In this document: piece after piece, positions 43,376-52,642 of the stretch
Numbering within the stretch: the stretch's first letter is position 1
How the letters are laid out: each line of letters starts with the position of its first letter
NCBI RefSeq assembly: GCF_016107305.1
Contig: NZ_RCVR01000022.1
Location: 31,319 to 95,318, forward strand
Reading direction: 5' to 3'
Origin: Roseomonas sp. KE2513
Lineage (GTDB): Bacteria; Pseudomonadota; Alphaproteobacteria; Acetobacterales; Acetobacteraceae
DNA: 64,000 nucleotides
Made by a program: the position numbers and the translations under genes
The notes under the pieces: generated by a model
The model's database searches: none
Told to the model about the DNA's origin: nothing
Seen by the model: the letters and a program-made list of their open reading frames with translations, nothing else

Positions 43376-45280
43376 TTGCTGCACGCGCCGACTGCCTTCG
43401 TTCTCACCTTCGCGCTGGCGGTCACCTGCGGCGCCGTCCTGCTCTTCCTCTGGAACCAGACCCGGCGGCACCTGGCGCTCGCCTACTGGGGGGCGGCGCA
43501 TTCGCTGGGGGCGGTTGGGCTGCCGCTCCTGGCGCTGCGCGCCGTGGCACCGGGCTGGATCTCAATCGATCTCGGCAATGCGTTGCTGGCCGTCAGCTAC
43601 GGGCTGATCTGGGCCGGGGCGCGGCGCTTCATGGGGCGGCGGGTGCCGCCGCTGGCCGTTCTGGCAGGGGCGCTGCTCTGGCTGGCGGCCTGCCAGGTGC
43701 CGGACTTCTACGCCAGCATTGCCATCCGCGTGCTCGCGATGGGGCTGGTAGCGGCCGTCTACAACATCCTCGCGGCCTGGGAGCTCTCCTTCTCGAGCGA
43801 GGCCGCGTCCTTCCGCTCGCAGCGGCTGCTCATCTGGGTGCTGCTGGCCAATGCCGCGGCCTACCTGCTGCGCATTCCCTTTCTGCTGTTCCAACCCATC
43901 CAGGCGCCGATCAGCAGCTACGCCAGCAGCCTCTGGCTGGACGTGCTCGTCATCCTCGGCACCGCGCTGGCGGCCAGCACCGCCCTTGTCCTCGTCTCCC
44001 TCGTGCGGGAACAGGAGGAGCGCGAGGCGAACGCCGCCCTGCGCGCGGCGCGGGACGCGGCGGATGCGGCCAGCGCTGGCAAGACCCGCTTCCTCGCGCA
44101 TCTCAGCCACGAGCTCCGCACCCCACTGAACGGCGTGCTCGGCCTCGCCCAGGCCCTGGCCCAGGACCCCAGCCTGGGCGCGGAGCAGCACGACCGCGCG
44201 GCGATGCTGGAGCGAGCGGGGCGCCACCTGAACGCCCTGCTGACCGATGTGCTGGACCTCTCCCGCATTGAGGCCGGGCGGCTGGAACTGGTGCCTGTCC
44301 CTACCCTTCTCCGCGCCCTGCTGGAGGAGGTGACCGGCCTTGTCCGCGGCGCCGCCAGGGCGAAGAACGTGATGCTGCTGGAGGAGATCGCGCCCAACCT
44401 GCCGGAGGCCGTGCTCTGCGATCCGCTCCGGGTCCGCCAGATCCTGCACAACCTGCTCGGCAACGCCGTGAAGTTCACGCCGTCCGGCGGGAGGGTCACG
44501 CTGGCCGTGCGGCGCCGCGCCCAGGGCGGCCTCATTCTCACCATCACCGACGACGGCCCCGGCGTGCCCGAGGATTTCCGCGACCGCCTCTTCGAGGATT
44601 ACACCCGCGCGACGCGGGAGGCGGCGAAGGGCGACGGCACCGGCCTCGGCCTCGCGATCTCCGCCCGGCTCGCCCAGGCGATGGACGGCTCCATCCGCTT
44701 CGGCACCCCACCCGGCGGGCGCGGCAGCGTCTTTGAGGCTTGGCTCCCCCTGCCCGATGCCGAACCGCCGCAGGCCGTTGCCCCCGTGGAGGCCGCTCCG
44801 GTCGCGGCCGGGACCCCGCCGGGAATCACCGTGCTGGTGGTGGACGACATCGAGGTCAACCGCCTTGTCCTGCGCGCCATGCTGGAGCGGGCCGGGCACC
44901 GCGTCCTCGAGGCGGCGGACGGCGCCGCCGCGCTGCAGGCGGTGGCCAATCCCGGCGAGGCCGGCCTGCCGGAGGTGGTGCTGATGGACGTGCTGATGCC
45001 CGGCATGGACGGGCTGGAGGCGACCCGCCGGATCCGCGCCCTGCCCGGCGAGGCCGCCCGGCTGCGGATCCTCGCGGTGACCGCGGGCGCCCTGACGGAC
45101 GAGGTGGCCGCCTGCATGGCCGCCGGGATGGACGGCCACGTGACGAAGCCAGTGGAGCGGGCGGTGCTGCTCGCGGCCCTCCCGGAACCTCCGCCCGGCT
45201 CTCCCTCCGGCCCTGCCCGGCGGGCCGACCGGCCGCATGGCTCGCACCCGGCGGCCGGACACCCTACATTCGGTCCCTGA
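43376..45280 (+). CDS. Hybrid sensor histidine kinase/response regulator
   Basis: A 634-residue protein from a TTG at 43376. About six to seven membrane helices (residues 5-215) form the sensory part, with no extracellular domain. The kinase follows: H-box AHLSHELRTPLNGVLGLAQ near 240, N-box LLGNAVKFTPSGG, G boxes ITDDGPGVP and GDGTGLGLAIS. A receiver domain ends the protein: VLVVDDIEVNRLVLRAM, VLMDVLMPGMDG with the phosphoacceptor Asp, and GHVTKPV with the conserved Lys. There is no output or Hpt domain, so phosphate must pass to another protein. The signal is unknown. Confidence 0.92.
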   Translation: MLHAPTAFVLTFALAVTCGAVLLFLWNQTRRHLALAYWGAAHSLGAVGLPLLALRAVAPGWISIDLGNALLAVSYGLIWAGARRFMGRRVPPLAVLAGALLWLAACQVPDFYASIAIRVLAMGLVAAVYNILAAWELSFSSEAASFRSQRLLIWVLLANAAAYLLRIPFLLFQPIQAPISSYASSLWLDVLVILGTALAASTALVLVSLVREQEEREANAALRAARDAADAASAGKTRFLAHLSHELRTPLNGVLGLAQALAQDPSLGAEQHDRAAMLERAGRHLNALLTDVLDLSRIEAGRLELVPVPTLLRALLEEVTGLVRGAARAKNVMLLEEIAPNLPEAVLCDPLRVRQILHNLLGNAVKFTPSGGRVTLAVRRRAQGGLILTITDDGPGVPEDFRDRLFEDYTRATREAAKGDGTGLGLAISARLAQAMDGSIRFGTPPGGRGSVFEAWLPLPDAEPPQAVAPVEAAPVAAGTPPGITVLVVDDIEVNRLVLRAMLERAGHRVLEAADGAAALQAVANPGEAGLPEVVLMDVLMPGMDGLEATRRIRALPGEAARLRILAVTAGALTDEVAACMAAGMDGHVTKPVERAVLLAALPEPPPGSPSGPARRADRPHGSHPAAGHPTFGP

Positions 45281-45313
45281 AACGCCTTTTCTCCGGAAGC
45301 CAGTCCCCCCGAC

Positions 45314-46618
45314 ATGACCGAGTCCACCCTCGCCGCCGCCACCGATCCCGCCAACGGCGGCGCGATCCGGCTCACCCGCCTGCCGAACGGGCTGACCGTT
45401 GTCTCCGACACCATGAGTCGCGTGGAGACCGCCTCCATCGGCGCCTATGTCCATACCGGCACGCGCGACGAGACGCCCGAGGAGAACGGCGTCTCCCATT
45501 TCCTCGAGCACATGGCCTTCAAGGGAACCGAGAAGCGCGACGCTTCCGCCATCGCGCGCGAGATCGAGGCGGTGGGCGGCCACCTGAACGCCTATACGGC
45601 GCGCGAGACCACCGCCTACTACGCCAAGGTCCTGAAGGAGGACCTGCCGCTGGCCACCGACATCCTCGGCGACATCCTGACCCACTCCACCTTCATCCCC
45701 GAGGAGGTGGAGCGCGAGCGCGGCGTCATCCTTCAAGAGATCGGCCAGGCAAACGACACGCCCGACGACATCGTCTTCGACCACTTCCAGGAGCGCGCCT
45801 TCCACGGCCAGCCGATGGGCCGCCCGACGCTGGGCCCAGCCGGGATCATCGAGACGCTGCCGCGCGAGGCGCTGACCGGCTACATGCGCCGCCACTACGG
45901 TCCCTCGCGCATGGTGGTGGCCGCCGCCGGCGCGGTGGACCACGACGCGCTGGTGGAGCTGACGAAGCAGCACTTCGCCGACCTGCCGACCACCGACCAG
46001 CACGAGGCCGAGCCCGCCCGCTACACCGGCGGCGAGTTCCGCGAGGAGCGTGACCTCGACCAGGTCCACCTGCTGCTGGGCTTCCCGGGGCCGGCCTATG
46101 GCGACCCCATGCACCACCCGACGATGCTGCTCTCCACCATCCTCGGCGGCGGCATGTCGTCGCGCCTGTTCCAGGAGATCCGCGAGCGGCGCGGGCTGGT
46201 CTATTCCGTCTACTCCTTCCACTCGCCCTACCGGGATGCCGGCCTCTTCACGATCTACGCCGGCACCGGCGAGGAGCAGGCGGCCGAGCTCATGCCGGCC
46301 ACGCTCGAGGAACTCCGCCGCGTCCAGCACGACGTGACCGAGGAGGAGCTGGCCCGCGCCAAGGCGCAGCTCCGCGCCTCCGTGCTCATGTCCCTCGAAT
46401 CCACGGGCTCGCGGTGCGAGCAGCTCGCGCGCCAGCTCCAGGTGCACGGCCGCATCATCCCCGTGGAGGAGACGAAGGCCCGCATCGCCGCCGTCACGGT
46501 GGAGCAGGTGCAGGAGGCCGCCGCCCGCGCCTTCCGCGCGGCGCCGACGCTCGCCGCCCTCGGCCCTGCCGGCCGCGTGCCACACCTGCCCGAGGTGATC
46601 GAAAGGCTGGCGGCGTGA
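45314..46618 (+). CDS. M16-family zinc peptidase (processing peptidase-like)
   Basis: A 434-residue peptidase. The inverted zinc motif HxxEH is in SHFLEHMAFKGTEKR near residue 62, with the downstream Glu in the EVERERGVILQEI segment; GGGMSSRLFQEIRERRGLVYS is the second-domain Arg-Tyr region. It is related to mitochondrial processing peptidase beta and is probably cytoplasmic, since no signal peptide is seen. It overlaps the pmbA gene by 4 nt (GTGA), so both proteolysis-related proteins are probably translated together. Confidence 0.94.
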   Translation: MTESTLAAATDPANGGAIRLTRLPNGLTVVSDTMSRVETASIGAYVHTGTRDETPEENGVSHFLEHMAFKGTEKRDASAIAREIEAVGGHLNAYTARETTAYYAKVLKEDLPLATDILGDILTHSTFIPEEVERERGVILQEIGQANDTPDDIVFDHFQERAFHGQPMGRPTLGPAGIIETLPREALTGYMRRHYGPSRMVVAAAGAVDHDALVELTKQHFADLPTTDQHEAEPARYTGGEFREERDLDQVHLLLGFPGPAYGDPMHHPTMLLSTILGGGMSSRLFQEIRERRGLVYSVYSFHSPYRDAGLFTIYAGTGEEQAAELMPATLEELRRVQHDVTEEELARAKAQLRASVLMSLESTGSRCEQLARQLQVHGRIIPVEETKARIAAVTVEQVQEAAARAFRAAPTLAALGPAGRVPHLPEVIERLAA

Positions 46619-47964
46619 GCGAGACGCTGACGAAGGCCGACCCGCGCGAGGCCCTGGCCGCCCTCGTCTCCGCCGCGCGCGCGGCGGGGGCGGATGCGGC
46701 GGACGCCATGCTGGCCGCCGGCGCCTCCCTCTCCCTCCAGATGCGGCTGGGGGAGGTCGAGAACGTCGAGCGCGCGGAGGGCTTCGATATCGGGCTGCGC
46801 GTCTTCGTCGGGCGGCGGCAGGCGATCGTCTCCACCACCGATGCCGACCCGCGCGGCTTCGCGGCCCTGGCCGAGCGCGCCGTCGCCATGGCGCGCGCCG
46901 TGCCGGAGGACCCCTTCGGCGGCCTGCCCGAGCGCGTGCCGTCGCTGGCCGACCTGCCGCTCGACATGGACGACGGGGTGGAGCCGGACGTCGCCTTGCT
47001 GACCGACCGCGCCCGCCGCGCCGAGGAGGCCGCCCGCGCCATCGCCGGCGTCACCAATTCCGAAGGGGCGGATGCGGGGTGGAGCCGGACCGTGATCGCG
47101 CTGGCCGCCTCCAACGGCTTCGCCGGTACCTACACGCGCAGTGGGCACAGCCTCTCCGTCACGGCGCTGGCCGGGCAGGGCACGGGGATGGAGCGGGACT
47201 ACGACTACGCCTCCGCCACCCACCTGTCGGACCTGGACGATCCCGAAACCCTCGGCCGAAACGCGGGGGAGCGGGCGGTGCGCCGCCTGAACCCGATCCG
47301 CCCGGCCACCGCGCGCCTGCCGGTGGTCTACGACCCGCGCGTGGCGAGCTCGATCATCGGCCATCTCGTGGGCGCCGCGAACGGGGCCTCGGTCGCGCGC
47401 GGCACGAGCTTCCTGCGGGAGAAGATGGGCACCCAGGTCATGGCCCGCGGCCTGACGATACGGGACGACCCGACCCGCCCGCGCGGCCTTCGCTCCCGCC
47501 CCTTCGACGCCGAGGGAATGCCGACCGCGCCGCTCGCGATCGTCGAGGACGGGGTGCTGAACCACTGGCTGCTGGACTGGCGCTCGGCGCGGCAACTCAG
47601 CCTCGCCTCCAACGGGCGCGCCGCCCGCGCGGTGGGCGGGCCGCCCTCGCCCTCCACCACTAATCTCTGGCTGGAGCCGGGCACCGTCTCGCCCGAGGCG
47701 CTGATGGCTGACATCGCGGAGGGGCTGTACGTCACCGAGATGATCGGCAGCAGCATCAACGGGCTGACCGGCGACTACAGCCGCGGCGCCTCCGGCTTCA
47801 TGATCCGGGGTGGGCAGCTGGCGGAGCCCTTCTCGGGCGTCACCATCGCCGGGAACCTGCTCGAGATGTTCCTGCACATCACCCCGGCCAACGACCTCCG
47901 CTTCCGGCGCGGCACGGACAGTCCCACGCTCCGGATCGAGGGGCTGACGATGGCGGGGGCCTGA
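46615..47964 (+). CDS. pmbA: TldE/PmbA-family metalloprotease subunit
   Basis: A 449-residue protein using the GTG at 46615 that overlaps the M16 gene stop. Family segments are SLQMRLGEVENVERAEGFDIG, GTYTRSGHSLSVTALAGQGTG, RLPVVYDPRVASSIIGHLVGA and GDYSRGASGFMIRGGQLAEP. It lacks the HExxxH zinc site found in TldD, as expected for PmbA/TldE, which partners TldD to degrade or mature small peptides. No tldD gene lies in the window. Confidence 0.93.
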   Translation: MSETLTKADPREALAALVSAARAAGADAADAMLAAGASLSLQMRLGEVENVERAEGFDIGLRVFVGRRQAIVSTTDADPRGFAALAERAVAMARAVPEDPFGGLPERVPSLADLPLDMDDGVEPDVALLTDRARRAEEAARAIAGVTNSEGADAGWSRTVIALAASNGFAGTYTRSGHSLSVTALAGQGTGMERDYDYASATHLSDLDDPETLGRNAGERAVRRLNPIRPATARLPVVYDPRVASSIIGHLVGAANGASVARGTSFLREKMGTQVMARGLTIRDDPTRPRGLRSRPFDAEGMPTAPLAIVEDGVLNHWLLDWRSARQLSLASNGRAARAVGGPPSPSTTNLWLEPGTVSPEALMADIAEGLYVTEMIGSSINGLTGDYSRGASGFMIRGGQLAEPFSGVTIAGNLLEMFLHITPANDLRFRRGTDSPTLRIEGLTMAGA

Positions 47965-48019
47965 TCACCGGCGGGTTCCTCTGCTAAGCCGGCACCGGCA
48001 ACAACCGAGGAACCGCCCC

Positions 48020-48646
48020 ATGGCCCTGAAGATCTACGGCGTCCTGCGCTCCCGCGCGACGCGCCCCGTCTGGACCGCCATGGAGCTGGGGCTGGACTTC
48101 GAGGGGGTGCCGGTGATCCAGGCCTATCGCCTGAAGGACCCGGCGGCGCCGGATGCGCCCCTGAACACCGCCTCGCCCTCCTTCCGCGCGGTCAACCCCA
48201 ACGGGCTGATCCCCAGCATGGACGATGACGGCTTCGTCCTGCACGAATCCCTCGCCATCAGCCTCTATCTCGCCCGCAAGCACGGCGGCCCGCTCGCGCC
48301 GAAAGACGCGCGGGAGGAGGGGCTGGCGGTGATGTGGTCGCTCTGGGGCATGGGCATCGAGGCGGACACGCTGGCCATCGCCCAGAAGCGCGACCCGGAG
48401 GCCGCCGAGGCGCGGCTGCGCGCCCCCTTCGCCGTACTGGACGCGGCGCTCGCGGCCGGCGGCGGGCACCTGGTGGGCGGTCGCTTCACGGTGGCCGACA
48501 TCAACCTGGCAGAGGTGATCCGCTACGCCCAGCCCGCCCGCGCCCTCTTCGAGGCCGCGCCAAACCTGGCCGCCTGGATCGCCGCCTGCCAGTCCCGCCC
48601 CGCCTTTCAGGCCATGATGAGGAAGCGCGAGGCCGAGCCGGCCTGA
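48020..48646 (+). CDS. Glutathione S-transferase family protein
   Basis: A 208-residue GST. The thioredoxin-like N-terminal domain begins KIYGVLRSRATRPVWTAMEL and includes NPNGLIPSMDDDGFVLHESLAISLYLARK (positions about 60-88), where Glu-Ser binds the gamma-glutamyl group. A helical C-terminal domain follows, with GRFTVADINLAEVI as the capping motif. The substrate is unknown. A strong terminator hairpin lies 21 bp after the stop. Confidence 0.93.
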   Translation: MALKIYGVLRSRATRPVWTAMELGLDFEGVPVIQAYRLKDPAAPDAPLNTASPSFRAVNPNGLIPSMDDDGFVLHESLAISLYLARKHGGPLAPKDAREEGLAVMWSLWGMGIEADTLAIAQKRDPEAAEARLRAPFAVLDAALAAGGGHLVGGRFTVADINLAEVIRYAQPARALFEAAPNLAAWIAACQSRPAFQAMMRKREAEPA

Positions 48647-48666
48647 GGGCCGCGCCGCCACTCCTG

Positions 48667-48695
48667 AAAGGCCCCCATGGAAACCGGGGGCCTTT
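48667..48695 (+). terminator. Rho-independent-type terminator after the GST gene
   Basis: AAAGGCCCCC pairs perfectly with GGGGGCCTTT around ATGGAAACC. The A/T ends of the stem and the trailing TTTCC support termination. Confidence 0.85.
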
Positions 48696-48743
48696 CCACT
48701 ATATTACAGCACTGTGAGAAACCTCTCTCGGAGCACCACCCCC

Positions 48744-49718
48744 ATGCGCCGTCGCGCCCGCCTCCTGGCCGCCTTCGCCGCCCTGGCCCTCGCGCTCGGT
48801 CCCGCCATCGCCGAGGCACGCCCCGGCGGCGGCGCCTCCTCGGGCAGCCGCGGGTCGCGCAGCTACAGCGCCCCGCCCTCGACGCGCACCGCGCCGGGCA
48901 CCGCCACCCCCTTCAACCGCACGGAAACCCCGCGCGAGGCGCCGGGCTACGCCAATCCTGGCTACCAGCCGCGTCCCGCGCCCTCCTACACCACGCCCAG
49001 CCGGGGCGGGATGTTCGGCGGCGGGTTTATGAGCGGCCTGATGGGCGGCCTGCTGGGTGCCGGCATCGCCGGCATGCTCTTCGGCCACGGCGCCTTCGGC
49101 GGCATGTCCGGCGGCTCGGGCTTCCTCGGCTTCCTGCTGCAGCTGGCCATCATCGCCGGCATCGTCTGGCTCGTGCTGCGCGTCATCCGCGGCCGCCGCG
49201 CCGGCATGCCGGCCATGGCCGGCGCCGGGCCGCGCGGTGCCGTGCCGAACGCCTATGCCCGTGAGATGGATGGCAACGCCATGGGCGGCGCCGGCGGCCG
49301 TGCGGCGACCCGCCCGGTGAACATCGGCGAGGCGGATTTCAGCGCCTTCGGCGACCGCCTCGTCGCCATCAACCGCGCCTGGTCGTCCGCGGACGTGGCC
49401 ACCCTGCGCCGCCTCGCCACCCCGGAGATGGTCCGCTACTTCGAGGGCGACCTGCGTGACCTCGCCGCCCGTGGCTGGCGGAACGAGACCCGCGACGTGC
49501 GCCTGGAGGCCGGCGACCTTGCCGAGGCTTGGTCCGAGGGCGGTACCGACTACGCCACCGTCGCGATGCGCTTCAGCCTCATCGACGTGACCCGCGACGC
49601 CGCGGGGCAGGTGGTGGAGGGCGACCCCAACACTCGCCAGACCGTGACGGAGATCTGGACCTTCGCGCGCCGCCCCGGCGAGACCTGGGTGCTCTCGGCG
49701 ATCCAGCAGGCCCGCTGA
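48744..49718 (+). CDS. Tim44-like domain protein, exported and membrane-associated
   Basis: A 324-residue protein from the ATG at 48744; an in-frame GTG at 48714 would add ten residues. An N-terminal signal or anchor (LLAAFAALALALGPAIAEA) is followed by a Ser/Gly/Pro-rich region, a Gly-rich hydrophobic segment (GLLGAGIAGMLFGHGAFGG), a further helix (FLLQLAIIAGIVWLVLRVI) and a C-terminal Tim44-like domain (about 205-324: DFSAFGDRLVAINRAWSSAD, TEIWTFARRPGETWVLSAIQQ). The domain is related to mitochondrial Tim44 and several bacterial membrane proteins. The role is unknown. Confidence 0.88.
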   Translation: MRRRARLLAAFAALALALGPAIAEARPGGGASSGSRGSRSYSAPPSTRTAPGTATPFNRTETPREAPGYANPGYQPRPAPSYTTPSRGGMFGGGFMSGLMGGLLGAGIAGMLFGHGAFGGMSGGSGFLGFLLQLAIIAGIVWLVLRVIRGRRAGMPAMAGAGPRGAVPNAYAREMDGNAMGGAGGRAATRPVNIGEADFSAFGDRLVAINRAWSSADVATLRRLATPEMVRYFEGDLRDLAARGWRNETRDVRLEAGDLAEAWSEGGTDYATVAMRFSLIDVTRDAAGQVVEGDPNTRQTVTEIWTFARRPGETWVLSAIQQAR

Positions 49719-49723
49719 CCACT

Positions 49724-49873
49724 CCGGAGAGGGCTCTGCCCTCTCCGGACGTCCGAGGCAGTGCCCCGGGTCCACGGGCCGAGGCACATCGGCCTCGAAG
49801 CATTTCAGCCAGATAGAAAAAGATGATGGTGAGGGGTCCGGGGAGAGGAAGAATTCTTTCTTCCTCTCCCCGG
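49724..49873. repeat. Intergenic structured repeat, copy 3 (inverted, shortened)
   Basis: Read on the minus strand this copy has hairpin A (49838-49873, GGGGAGAGGAAGAA with TTCTTCCTCTCCCC), then the T-tract (complement of AAAAA at 49817-49821) that suits termination of the GntR gene, hairpin M (49761-49787, imperfect) and hairpin B (49724-49748, CCGGAGAGGGC with GCCCTCTCCGG). The sequence between M and B is shorter than in copies 1 and 2. It lies between the convergent Tim44-like and GntR genes. Confidence 0.83.
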
Positions 49874-49892
49874 GATCACCCGTGTCAGCCCC

Positions 49893-50576
49893 TCACGTGT
49901 CCTCCCCCAGGGCATCCACTTCCAGCAGGATGAGCGTCGTCGCCCGGAAGTGTTCCGCCAGCAGGGCGCAGGCGCGGTCGGCCTGGCGGGAAACGGCCGC
50001 CTCCATAATTTCCCGGTGTTCGCGGCCCACCTCGCGCTCGGCCCGTCCCAGCGGCACAGAGAGGCGGCGGTAGCGTTCGCTCTGGTCGTAGAGGCTGTCG
50101 CGCAGCCGCAGGAGCCAGGGGCTGCCACAGCCCGCCACCAGTGCCCGGTGGAAGGCTGCGTGCTGGGCCGACCAGGCATCATTCGCGCGGGATGGGTCGT
50201 CGGGGTCGCGCTCGGGCAGGCGGGTCAGGCCGTGATGGGCGGCAACGATCGCCGTTTCCCATCTCACGTCCGCCACCTCGATCGAGCGGCGCAGGCAACG
50301 CGCCTCAACTTCGATCCGCACCTCCGTCAGGTCGCGCAGCTCGGTGGCCGAGATCGGCGCCACGCGGAAGCCCCGCTGCGGCTCCGCCACCACCAGCCCC
50401 TCGGAGGAGAGGCGCGACAGCGCCTCCCGCACCGCGCCGAGATTCACCCCCATGGATTGGCAGAGGTCGCTGATCTTCAGCCGGTCGCCTGGCCAGAGCC
50501 GGCAGGCCAGAAGGTCCGCCCGCAACTGCTCATAGACGGATTGGGTCAGGCTCAGGCCCGGTGTGTCGCGCGGCAT
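49893..50576 (-). CDS. GntR-family transcriptional regulator (FCD subfamily)
   Basis: A 227-residue regulator. I use the ATG at 50576, which has AGGAGG five bases upstream. The winged-helix domain (about 10-75) contains LTQSVYEQLRADLLACRLWP and VREALSRLSSEGLVVAEPQRG. The all-helical FCD domain (about 85-215) shows the metal/ligand-binding pattern with Asp at NDAWSAQHAAFHRALV and His at GREHREIMEAAV. FCD regulators usually bind an organic acid and release their operator. It is divergent from the aromatic-acid operon, which it probably controls. Confidence 0.93.
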   Translation of the reverse strand: MPRDTPGLSLTQSVYEQLRADLLACRLWPGDRLKISDLCQSMGVNLGAVREALSRLSSEGLVVAEPQRGFRVAPISATELRDLTEVRIEVEARCLRRSIEVADVRWETAIVAAHHGLTRLPERDPDDPSRANDAWSAQHAAFHRALVAGCGSPWLLRLRDSLYDQSERYRRLSVPLGRAEREVGREHREIMEAAVSRQADRACALLAEHFRATTLILLEVDALGEDT

Positions 50577-50693
50577 CGGCACCTCCTGCCCCGCCGTAGC
50601 ACAAATTCATCCTCCCATGGATAATCTATTTTCTCTTGCATGATCCATCTGGCCGGTGCCATCGTCAGGCAACGACAAGAGGAGGGAATAGGG
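50577..50693. promoter_or_regulatory. Divergent control region of GntR and the aromatic-acid operon
   Basis: A 117-bp A/T-enriched gap. ATGGAT (50617-50622) and ATCCAT (50643-50648) form an inverted pair around 20 nt that could be part of the GntR operator; the spacing is longer than usual for this family, so support is weak. AGAGGAGGG lies just before the ATG at 50694. Confidence 0.45.
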
Positions 50694-51578
50694 ATGCGTT
50701 TCGCGACGTTCCGCAGGGGTGACACGACCGGCCTCGCCGCCGCGGCGCCCGGGGGCGGCTTCCACGGGCTGCTCGCCACCGACGCGAACTTTCCCGGCAC
50801 GCTCGACAGCCTCGTCGCGGCCGGCCCGGAGGCCCTGAAGGCCGCCGGCCAAGTCCTTCTCTCCGCCCCCGCCGTCAGCCTCGATTCCGTCGAGCTGCTT
50901 CCGCCGCTGACCACCCCCGGCAAGATCATCTGCGTCGGCCTCAACTACGCCGACCACTCGGCCGAGAGCGGCTTCGCGGTGCCAACCTACCCCACGATCT
51001 TCGCCCGCTTCACCTCCAGCCTGATCGGCCACGGCGCGCCCATCCTGCGCCCTGCTGTCTCCGAGCAGCTCGACTTTGAGGGCGAGTTCGTCGCCGTCAT
51101 CGGCCGCGGCGGCCGCCACATCGCCAAGGACACGGCGCTCGACCACGTCATCGGCTACTCCGTCTTCAACGACGCCTCCGTGCGCGACTTCCAGCTGAAG
51201 GCGCCGCAGTGGACGGTCGGCAAGAACTTCGACAGCACCGGCGCCTTCGGCCCCACGCTCGTCACCGCCGACGAGGTGCCGCCCGGCGCCCGCGGCCTTC
51301 GCATCGAGACGCGGCTGAACGGCCAGGTCGTGCAGAGCGCCTCCACCGACGATCTCATCTTCGACGTGGCAACGCTGATCTCGACGCTGAGCGAGGCCTT
51401 CACCCTCTCGGCCGGCGACATCATCGTCACGGGCACCCCGGCCGGCGTCGGCCTCGCCCGCAAGCCGCCGCTCTGGATGAAGCCCGGCGATGTCTGCGAG
51501 GTCGAGGTCGAGGGCCTGGGCATCCTGAGCAACCCCATCAAGGACGAGGCCGCGGTGGGCCAGCGCGCCGCCGCCTGA
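50694..51578 (+). CDS. Fumarylacetoacetate hydrolase family protein
   Basis: A 294-residue enzyme. The ATG at 50694 is preceded by GAGGAGGG. The FAH catalytic domain spans about residues 75-290: KIICVGLNYADHSAESG, the metal-binding LDFEGEFVAVIGRGGR (Glu), WTVGKNFDSTGAFGPTLV and DIIVTGTPAGVGLARKP. Members hydrolyse fumarylacetoacetate-like diketo acids or decarboxylate ring-cleavage products, using Mg or Mn. As the first gene of an operon with an extradiol-type dioxygenase and a monooxygenase, it probably acts on a ring-cleavage product. Confidence 0.93.
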   Translation: MRFATFRRGDTTGLAAAAPGGGFHGLLATDANFPGTLDSLVAAGPEALKAAGQVLLSAPAVSLDSVELLPPLTTPGKIICVGLNYADHSAESGFAVPTYPTIFARFTSSLIGHGAPILRPAVSEQLDFEGEFVAVIGRGGRHIAKDTALDHVIGYSVFNDASVRDFQLKAPQWTVGKNFDSTGAFGPTLVTADEVPPGARGLRIETRLNGQVVQSASTDDLIFDVATLISTLSEAFTLSAGDIIVTGTPAGVGLARKPPLWMKPGDVCEVEVEGLGILSNPIKDEAAVGQRAAA

Positions 51579-51636
51579 GCGCCGGCAACCCGGCACGCCC
51601 CCGCCGAGGGGCGGCCGGAGAGGGAGGGAAGGGTTC

Positions 51637-52623
51637 ATGCCGCAACGGCTCCTTCGCCGCACCGCGCTCCGCGCCGCCATGGGCGCCGCGCTGGGAAGCG
51701 GCACGCTTCCCGCGCCCGCCTCTTCGCAGGGGCTGCCCGCGCGCCCGGTGACGGTCATCGTCCCCTACAGCGCCGGCAGCCCGCCCGACATCGTGGCCCG
51801 CCTCCTCGCCGAGGGCCTCGCCCGCCGCACCGGCCAGCCGCATGTCGTGGACAACCGCACGGGCGCGAGCGGCAATATCGGCACCGCCGCCGTCGCCCGC
51901 GCCGCGCCCGACGGCACGACGCTCCTCGTGCAGACGAACACCCTGGCGATGAACGCCAGCCTCTTCCGCAGCCTGCCCTACGACCCCGTCACAAGTTTCG
52001 CCCCCATCGTGGAACTCGCGACCGCCGGTTTCGGCCTGCTCGTCCACGCCTCCGTCGGCCGCAGCGTGGGAGACCTCCTGGCGCGGGCGAAGGCCAGCCC
52101 CGGCGGCCTCGACTACGGCTCCCCCGGCATCGGCACCCCGCACCACCTGGCGATGGAGTTGTTCCGCCAGCAGGCGGGGATCGAGTTGGCGCACGTGCCC
52201 TACCGTAACCTCGCGGGCGCCGTGACGGACCTGCTGGCCGGGCGCGTGGTCGCGATGTTCGTCTCCGCCGGTGCCGCGCAGGGCCTCGCGGGGGAGAACC
52301 GCGTGCGCCTCGTCGCCGTCGCCAGCCCCGCGCGCCTGCCCACCTTCCCCGAGGTGCCCACCCTCGCCGAGCTGGGCCTGCCGGCGACGGACATGAGCGG
52401 CTGGTACGGCCTCTTCGCGCCCGCCGCCACGCCACCCGAGACGGTCGCCCGGCTGAACGCCGCCGCGAACGAGGTCCTCGCCTCGCCGGAGATCGCGGCC
52501 GCGCTCTCCGGCCAGGGCATCACCCCGGTCGGGGGTGCCCCGGACCGCCTGCGCACCCTCGTCGCCGCCGACACGGCCCGCTGGGCCGAGGTCGTCCGCA
52601 CCGCGGGGATCGTGCCCGAATGA
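51637..52623 (+). CDS. Bug-family solute-binding protein (first in the aromatic operon)
   Basis: A 328-residue periplasmic binding protein with a signal segment (residues 1-29; RRTALRAAMGAALGSG, cleavage near ASSQG). Family features are VIVPYSAGSPPDIVARLLAEGLA, VVDNRTGASGNIGTAAVARA and DYGSPGIGTPHHLAMELF. It probably captures an aromatic or carboxylic acid used by the surrounding enzymes. It is one of three Bug proteins in this operon, and no TctA/TctB pair is encoded with them. Confidence 0.93.
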   Translation: MPQRLLRRTALRAAMGAALGSGTLPAPASSQGLPARPVTVIVPYSAGSPPDIVARLLAEGLARRTGQPHVVDNRTGASGNIGTAAVARAAPDGTTLLVQTNTLAMNASLFRSLPYDPVTSFAPIVELATAGFGLLVHASVGRSVGDLLARAKASPGGLDYGSPGIGTPHHLAMELFRQQAGIELAHVPYRNLAGAVTDLLAGRVVAMFVSAGAAQGLAGENRVRLVAVASPARLPTFPEVPTLAELGLPATDMSGWYGLFAPAATPPETVARLNAAANEVLASPEIAAALSGQGITPVGGAPDRLRTLVAADTARWAEVVRTAGIVPE

Positions 52624-52642
52624 GAACCGCGGAGCGACGGGC

